Source: Verrucomicrobiaceae bacterium
GTDB lineage: Bacteria > Verrucomicrobiota > Verrucomicrobiia > Verrucomicrobiales > Verrucomicrobiaceae
DNA: 54,189 nt
Direction: 5' to 3'
Assembly: GCA_027486585.1 (NCBI GenBank)
Contig: JAIXOU010000103.1
Coordinates: 1 to 54,189 of the forward strand
The notes below the pieces were generated by a model, which was given only the letters and a program-made list of their open reading frames with translations, did not search any database and was not told the origin of the DNA. Every line of letters begins with the position of its first letter. Position 1 is the first letter of the stretch. Made by a program: the position numbers and the translations under genes. Positions 49,160 to 54,189 of this stretch are shown here, one piece after another.

Positions 49160-51679
49160 ATGAAAACCAAACTCACACTCATCGCCATCCTCCTGCTGAC
49201 ACCGCTGGTGTTGCATGCACAAAATGAAACCCTCTGGGTGCTGCCTGAAGTTGCTGCTCCGCGCGTGCAGCGCGTGCTTTTTGACAGCAAGGCCGCTGGC
49301 CGGCAAGTGAGCTGCCAAGTCTTCACACCGGAAGATTACGAGAGAGAAAAGGAGCGCCGGTTTCCCGTGCTCTATTGGCTGCATGGCAGCGGCGGCGGGT
49401 TGCAGGGCATCGCGCCGGTGTCGGCGTGGTTTGATGCGGCGATTCGGGAGGGGAAGATTCCGCCGATGCTCGTCGTCTTTCCCAATGGGCTGGCGTCGAG
49501 CATGTGGTGCAACTCGAAGGAAGGTGCGGTGCCGATGGAGACCATCGTTATCAAGGAACTGCTGCCGCGCATTGACGCGACGTTTCGCACGTTAGCAAAG
49601 CGGGAGGGGCGAATCATCGAAGGTTTCAGCATGGGCGGCTATGGAGCGGCGCGGTTGGGATTCAAGTATCCGCAACTCTTTGGCGCGGTCTCCATCCTCG
49701 CAGGCGGTCCGTTGGATTTGGATTTCGCCGGGCCGCGTGCCACGGCCAATCCCGCCGAACGCGAGCGCATCTTGAAGGGCACGTTCGGTGGCGACCTCAA
49801 TTACTACCGCTCGCAGAATCCCATCACCATCGCGCAGCAGCAGGCGGAAGCCGTGCAGGGCAACGTGCTAGTGCGAATGGCTGTTGGCGCACGGGACAAC
49901 ACGGAGCCACTCAACCTCGCCTATTCCGAGCATCTCAAGAAGCTGAACATCGCCCACACATTCACCATCGTGCCCGGGGTCGATCACGACACGCGGGCGC
50001 TACTCAAAGGTCTGGGTGAGGCGAACTGGGAGTTCTATCGCGCAGCTTTCTCCCTCAACGCCGCTGAGCCCAAGGTCTTCGACATCACGGCCCATGGCGC
50101 AAAAGGCGACGGCACGACCCTGAATACCCAGATGATTCAGCAGGCGGTGGATGCCTGTCATGAGGCGGGCGGCGGTGTGGTGAGCGTTCCCAAGGGAGTC
50201 TTCCTCACGGGTTCGCTGCGCCTGAAGAGCGGAGTGATCTTGCGCGTCGAGAAAGATGCCATCCTGCGCGGCAGTCCGAAGATCGCCGACTACGCGGTGG
50301 AGACGGCGGAGTTGCATTGGTTCGATGCACAAGACCGTCTAAACATGTTCAAGAGCATCAACACGCAACACCGTCCGGCGCTGATCTATGCCGAAGACGC
50401 CGAACAGGTCGGACTGGAAGGTTCGGGTGTCATCGACGGTCAAGGCGGAGTAGCCAGCAAGATATTCCCCAATAAAGGCGACCCCCAGCGCCGCATCCCG
50501 ATATTGATCCGCTTCGAGCGTTGCCGCGACGTGAAACTCAGCGGACTCACCTTGATCGACCCGGCGATGTTCACGACGTTCTTCGCGCGGTGCACGGATA
50601 TCCAGATCGAGCGCGTCACGGTGCGCAGCCGTGACTCCGCCGCCTACGGCAATGCCTTCGTCCTCGGCGGTTCACGCCGCGTGTCCATCAAGGACTGTGA
50701 CGCCGACTGCAAAGACGACTGCATCGCGTTGCAGACTTTTCACCCCGACTGGCCGAACGAGGACATCGAGATCAGCGGCTGCCGCCTGACCACCCGCTGG
50801 TGCGCCATCCGCATCGGGTGCGAGTCCTTCGGGGCGACGAGACGCCTGACGATGCGCGACTGCACGTTCACGGACTGCCAGGGCGGCATCAAGATCGAGT
50901 CTGCCGGCGGGCAGACGCACGAAGACCTTTCGTTCTCGAACATCGAGATGACGAAGGTCTGTCAGCCCATCATGGTGCTGGCCTCGCGCTTCGCTTTCAG
51001 CAAGCACCACCAGACGCGTCGCCCCCCGATAGGGCACATACGGAACGTCCGTTTCGAGCACATCAAGGCGGTCGTGGGTGACGGCGGTATTCTCAGAAGC
51101 AAGAGCGGATGGGAGGCCCCCTACAAGCGATATTGCTCGGCTGTGGTATCGGGGCCGGGCGGCCGCATCGAGGACATTTCGTTTTCCGACATCGACATCA
51201 CCTTTCCCGGCGGCGGCACCGCCAAGCAAGCGGCTCGTCTCGACGTGGGCGAGCTGCTTGAAGCTTTTGAATACATCAAATGGGCGGTTCCCTTCGACGG
51301 CGAACTCCCCGCCTCAGCGCTCTATCTGCGGCACGTCAAAGGCGTGCGCCTGGAGAACGTGCGATACGCCGTGGAGAAGCCCGATGCCCGCGCCTTCATC
51401 GCCGGGGACGACGTGCAAGGCCTGTCGCTGCATGGCGTCGTCGCCCGTTCCCCCGCACCAGTGCCCGGCCTGGCGAAACTCGCCGACGCCAAGGACGTAA
51501 CCGAGAAGGACTGCCGCGTGGATTGCGGCACATCAGTGCCGGTGCTCATCGCTCCGACGACGGAAGAACTGAGCCGCCTCGCTGAGCTACGCACACGTTC
51601 CGCCGCTCTCGACCGCGAAATCCAGCAGAAGGCTGATCAACTCGATGCAGAAGCCAGGAAGGACTCCCAAACCAAGTGA
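49160..51679 (+). CDS. Fusion of esterase domain and GH28-like beta-helix
   Basis: The 839-residue exported protein (leader LTLIAILLLTPLVLHAQ) has an alpha/beta-hydrolase esterase domain (about 35-300): LYWLHGSGGG, nucleophile Ser157 in GFSMGGYGA, Asp near 246 (ARDNTEP) and His near 276 (VDHD), as in carbohydrate esterases. A GH28-like right-handed beta-helix follows (about 305-800; DITAHGAKGDGTTLNTQMIQQAV). The GH28 aspartate pair is kept (KDDCIALQT), but the NTD, GHG and RIK motifs are altered (GNAFVLGGS, TRWCAIRIGCES, GGIKIES). A coiled tail (LDREIQQKADQLDAEA) ends it. It may remove ester groups and cleave a pectin-like chain, if the helix is active. Confidence 0.88.
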   Translation: MKTKLTLIAILLLTPLVLHAQNETLWVLPEVAAPRVQRVLFDSKAAGRQVSCQVFTPEDYEREKERRFPVLYWLHGSGGGLQGIAPVSAWFDAAIREGKIPPMLVVFPNGLASSMWCNSKEGAVPMETIVIKELLPRIDATFRTLAKREGRIIEGFSMGGYGAARLGFKYPQLFGAVSILAGGPLDLDFAGPRATANPAERERILKGTFGGDLNYYRSQNPITIAQQQAEAVQGNVLVRMAVGARDNTEPLNLAYSEHLKKLNIAHTFTIVPGVDHDTRALLKGLGEANWEFYRAAFSLNAAEPKVFDITAHGAKGDGTTLNTQMIQQAVDACHEAGGGVVSVPKGVFLTGSLRLKSGVILRVEKDAILRGSPKIADYAVETAELHWFDAQDRLNMFKSINTQHRPALIYAEDAEQVGLEGSGVIDGQGGVASKIFPNKGDPQRRIPILIRFERCRDVKLSGLTLIDPAMFTTFFARCTDIQIERVTVRSRDSAAYGNAFVLGGSRRVSIKDCDADCKDDCIALQTFHPDWPNEDIEISGCRLTTRWCAIRIGCESFGATRRLTMRDCTFTDCQGGIKIESAGGQTHEDLSFSNIEMTKVCQPIMVLASRFAFSKHHQTRRPPIGHIRNVRFEHIKAVVGDGGILRSKSGWEAPYKRYCSAVVSGPGGRIEDISFSDIDITFPGGGTAKQAARLDVGELLEAFEYIKWAVPFDGELPASALYLRHVKGVRLENVRYAVEKPDARAFIAGDDVQGLSLHGVVARSPAPVPGLAKLADAKDVTEKDCRVDCGTSVPVLIAPTTEELSRLAELRTRSAALDREIQQKADQLDAEARKDSQTK

Positions 51680-51693
51680 AAACACCTTACCGC

Positions 51694-53943
51694 ATGAACC
51701 CTTTCCTCCCGATCTTTGCCGCCATTCTGCTCTCGCCGCTGGCCGCGCTGCATGCTGCTGACGCAATCACACCGCCCGGCGACCGGAACCTGCCAATCAA
51801 CCAGATCTATCCGCCAGAGGCTTTCTACCACAACGGCAAAGGCGGTCGCGTGCTGGACGTCACCAAACCGCCATTCAACGCCAAGGGCGACGGCAAGACC
51901 GATGACACGCAGGCGCTTTGCGATGCGATGCGGTTCGTCTGCGACCATTACGAAGACCTGGCGGGCGAAGGCTATTCCTATTGCGGCTACAAGTTTGACC
52001 GGAACTGGATCATTTATCTGCCCAACGGCGAGTATTTGGTCAGCAATACCATCAGCCAGGGGTGGCCGGCGCGCGCCTACGATATCAAGAAAGGCTGGGC
52101 TAATAGCGGCCGGGTATCGGTCGCATCGCCTGAGGCGGAAACGCCGGAGCTTGAACTGCGTGGCGAGCGAAACTACGGCATCCGCGTTTTCGGCCAAAGC
52201 CGACAGGGAACGGTGATCCGGTTGAAGGATCAGTGCCCCGGGTTTGAAAAGGGCAAGGAAAACGCCGTGCTTCAGTTCTACCTGCTCAAGAACGGTTCGA
52301 GCATCAACCAGGGGAATTACGCGCAGAACCTCACCATCCAAACCGGCAAGGGGAACCCGGGCGCGGTCGGCATGAAATGGAATGCGTCGGATTGGGGAGG
52401 GATCTACAACGTAGCGATCCGGTCGGGCGATGGCAGTGGGCGAGCCGGGCTGATGATGGACCGGCGCAATGCGCACGGCTACCAGCACGACATCGTGGTG
52501 GATGGATTCGATGTCGGCGTCGAAATGGCGGCAGGCTCGGTTTCGCACGTTGTCCTGGAACACGCCACGCTAAGCAACCAGCGCGAGGTGGCCGTTCGCG
52601 TGAGTAAGAACGAAACCTTTTGCGGACGTAAACTTCTCATTCGGAATGCGCCCATGGCCTTGAGGGCGGCTGGTTCAGCACATGTGGTGCTGCTCGACTG
52701 TGAAGCCCTTTCAGAGAAGAGCCTCGGCCCCGCCATCTCCGTGGAGGGAGGGCACTTGCTCGCGCGGGATATTCGTCTGTCGGGATTTGCTTCCGCCGTG
52801 GCCAAAGACAAGCAGCCGGTGGTTACCGGCGATTTCATCGGGGAGCATGTCTCCGGCGCGCCGGTTTCGGCGTATGCGGAGGGACCGACCACGACCCTGC
52901 GACTGCCGGTCAAAGAAACGCCGGTGATCTTGCCGGAAAGCGACCTGATGAAATGGGCGAGTGTGGATGACTTCGGTGCGAAGGGCGACGGCCTCACTGA
53001 TGACACCGAGGCCGTGCAACGGGCAATGAACTCCGGCAAGCCAGTGGTCTGGTTTCCGAAGGCCTGTTATGTGATCAACGGAACGGTCGCGATCCCGGCC
53101 ACCGTGAGAGAAGTCGCTTTCCTGTGGTCGAGCGTTTATCGCACCGATCCTGACCAACCAACCAACCTGACGGCGCAACAGGCCGGAGCGATGCTGATCA
53201 AGGACGAGCCTGCTGATGCAGTCAAGCCGGCGCTCTTTCGGGTGGCACAGAGTTCCGACCAGCCATTGCTGATTCACCAGGGGCATCATGCAGGTAGCGT
53301 CTTCCTCGATCACGAGGCGCAACGCCCGGTGATCCTCGAAGACATGATCACCTGGTGGATCCATACCCACTACTTCTCACGCAACCCCGGCATGTTGTTC
53401 CCGGGCGCGGCAGCACAAAAGACGAGTCTCCCGCGGCTGTATCGGAACACGAGGCCGGAAGGGGCACCCAAGGAGGTCTTTGCCAACATGGTTATGGGGT
53501 TTGCCGGCGGGGGAGATGATGCCAGCCTGGCAGTCAAGAATGTCCACGCCTGGGTGCGCCAAATCGAAAATTCATATTACATCGTCGAAGTGGCATTCAA
53601 GCACTCGGATGCTTGGATCCTGGGATACAAGGGTGAAATGGCAACACCCAGCGGGACTTTCTTCCATGCCAGCGACCAATCCCGCCTCGAACTGTTGGGC
53701 GGACTTTACCACGTCCGCAATGGCCAATCATCGCTTCCATTGGTTATGTCAATCGACTCTGAGGTTGCCCTGAGCCTCAATGCTTTTGGCGGCTCCAAAC
53801 TCAATGTTCCGGTTCAATCGGTCATGCTGCGCGACGAACGCAAGGGGCAGGTGAGAGAAGTTCCGGATACCCGTTTCGAGTCGCGGCGGGCCATCGCCCC
53901 CGGCGAGAAGATTATTCCCCTGCTCACGAACACTCCGAAGTGA
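51694..53943 (+). CDS. Exported double beta-helix pectate-lyase-like protein
   Basis: The ATG at 51694 gives the leader MNPFLPIFAAILLSPLAALH; a GTG at 51676 would overlap the preceding gene and lacks this form. The 749-residue protein carries two copies of the pectate-lyase-3 start motif: FNAKGDGKTDDTQALCDAM near residue 61 and DFGAKGDGLTDDTEAVQRAM near 426. Two tandem beta-helix domains are the layout of GH55-like enzymes. Other motifs are WIIYLPNGEYLVSNT and GKPVVWFPKACYVINGT. It probably acts on an extracellular beta-glucan or pectic polymer. It is in the same unit as the esterase-GH28 gene, 14 bases downstream. Confidence 0.87.
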   Translation: MNPFLPIFAAILLSPLAALHAADAITPPGDRNLPINQIYPPEAFYHNGKGGRVLDVTKPPFNAKGDGKTDDTQALCDAMRFVCDHYEDLAGEGYSYCGYKFDRNWIIYLPNGEYLVSNTISQGWPARAYDIKKGWANSGRVSVASPEAETPELELRGERNYGIRVFGQSRQGTVIRLKDQCPGFEKGKENAVLQFYLLKNGSSINQGNYAQNLTIQTGKGNPGAVGMKWNASDWGGIYNVAIRSGDGSGRAGLMMDRRNAHGYQHDIVVDGFDVGVEMAAGSVSHVVLEHATLSNQREVAVRVSKNETFCGRKLLIRNAPMALRAAGSAHVVLLDCEALSEKSLGPAISVEGGHLLARDIRLSGFASAVAKDKQPVVTGDFIGEHVSGAPVSAYAEGPTTTLRLPVKETPVILPESDLMKWASVDDFGAKGDGLTDDTEAVQRAMNSGKPVVWFPKACYVINGTVAIPATVREVAFLWSSVYRTDPDQPTNLTAQQAGAMLIKDEPADAVKPALFRVAQSSDQPLLIHQGHHAGSVFLDHEAQRPVILEDMITWWIHTHYFSRNPGMLFPGAAAQKTSLPRLYRNTRPEGAPKEVFANMVMGFAGGGDDASLAVKNVHAWVRQIENSYYIVEVAFKHSDAWILGYKGEMATPSGTFFHASDQSRLELLGGLYHVRNGQSSLPLVMSIDSEVALSLNAFGGSKLNVPVQSVMLRDERKGQVREVPDTRFESRRAIAPGEKIIPLLTNTPK

Positions 53944-53989
53944 AACGGATTTAAAAACAAGCGCGCAATCCATGAATGGATCTGCCTTT

Positions 53990-54189
53990 ATGAAACCCAC
54001 CCTCGCCCTCCTCACCACCCTGCTGCTCTCATCGCTGGCCGCACTGCACGCCGTCGAGCCTCCAGCGACATTCTGCAATCCGCTGCCGATTCCCAATTAC
54101 CCCATCGGCTTTTTTGCCCGCAACGTGACCAATGGCGAACCCGATGCACGCGAGGGATGGTTGCTCGGGCATCGCGAGCAGTTCCGTGA
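53990..54189 (+). CDS. Exported protein, 5' part, possibly GH43-like
   Basis: The gene runs off the window. The leader MKPTLALLTTLLLSSLAALH is a family member; an in-frame ATG at 53972 is an alternative start. The mature part begins CNPLPIPNYPIG, then ARNVTNGEPDAREGWLLGHREQFR. Segments like NPL-PNYP-G and KEQFRELADP begin GH43-related hydrolases in PVC and Bacteroidota genomes, so a glycoside hydrolase is likely, but only 66 codons are visible. Confidence 0.6.
   Translation, partial: MKPTLALLTTLLLSSLAALHAVEPPATFCNPLPIPNYPIGFFARNVTNGEPDAREGWLLGHREQFR

Noticed and set aside
47519..49384. 621-codon open frame on the minus strand over the GH10-like gene
   Set aside because: It is an antisense frame kept open by GC-rich codon bias; the plus-strand product has a signal peptide and domain motifs, the minus-strand one has none.

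Overview
The window looks like a verrucomicrobial chromosome segment (Verrucomicrobiota, probably a Prosthecobacter/Verrucomicrobiales-type heterotroph). The basis is family content typical of the Planctomycetes-Verrucomicrobia group: DUF1592/1588/1585 and DUF1549/DUF1553 cytochrome-like proteins, their DUF1552 and DUF1501 partners, a PVC-type CxxCH dehydrogenase, DUF1080 proteins, Tat-exported BNR (sialidase-fold) proteins and a PEP-CTERM protein with autotransporter-type beta-strand repeats. Base composition is GC-rich. I saw no rRNA, tRNA, CRISPR array or complete insertion sequence. Genus is inference.

Layout. 1-4100: the 3' end of a DUF1592 protein, a short relic, a GH10-like TIM-barrel protein, a broken leader fragment and a Fic enzyme. 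4100-12440: an AraC regulator divergent from three consecutive BNR proteins, then a full-length DUF1592 cytochrome. 12440-19180: a PIN toxin-antitoxin pair on the minus strand separates the DUF1592 gene from its usual partner DUF1552; a LamG-PSCyt-DUF1549-DUF1553 / DUF1501 pair follows. 19200-30140: Gfo/Idh/MocA oxidoreductase, PAS-AraC regulator, giant SGNH-dehydrogenase-HEAT-cytochrome protein, single DUF1080, PQQ-type dehydrogenase-cytochrome, double DUF1080 and a ThuA-like protein. 30480-40120: a XylR-type regulator and a 2775-residue surface protein. 40120-41200: scrap region of small HTH fragments and gene relics. 41200-44510: a tight cytoplasmic operon for sugar-acid catabolism (DapA-family lyase, MFS importer, enolase-superfamily dehydratase). 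44900-54189: second BNR paralog, sugar isomerase/epimerase-like TIM barrel, second GH10-like protein, esterase-GH28 fusion, double beta-helix pectate-lyase-like protein and the start of another exported protein.

Together the genes read as a carbohydrate-scavenging island. Many exported enzymes attack glycans outside the cytoplasm, redox proteins with haem and PQQ-type domains could oxidise sugars there, and AraC/XylR regulators sit beside each module. The set Gfo/Idh/MocA + DUF1080 + isomerase-like TIM barrel + ThuA + PQQ-cytochrome suggests glycoside cleavage through 3-keto sugars; this is a hypothesis.

The most unusual feature is genomic. Unrelated exported proteins begin with near-identical 5' leader/signal-peptide DNA, and orphan, truncated, interrupted or hybrid copies of these leaders lie between genes. 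Examples are a 38-bp identity between a BNR gene and a cytochrome gene, and a ~136-bp leader shared by two different dehydrogenases, one copy joined to a fragment of DUF1080 coding sequence. With a likely gene-conversion tract between two BNR paralogs and relics of ThuA and other genes, this suggests that leader sequences act as recombination points or exchangeable modules.
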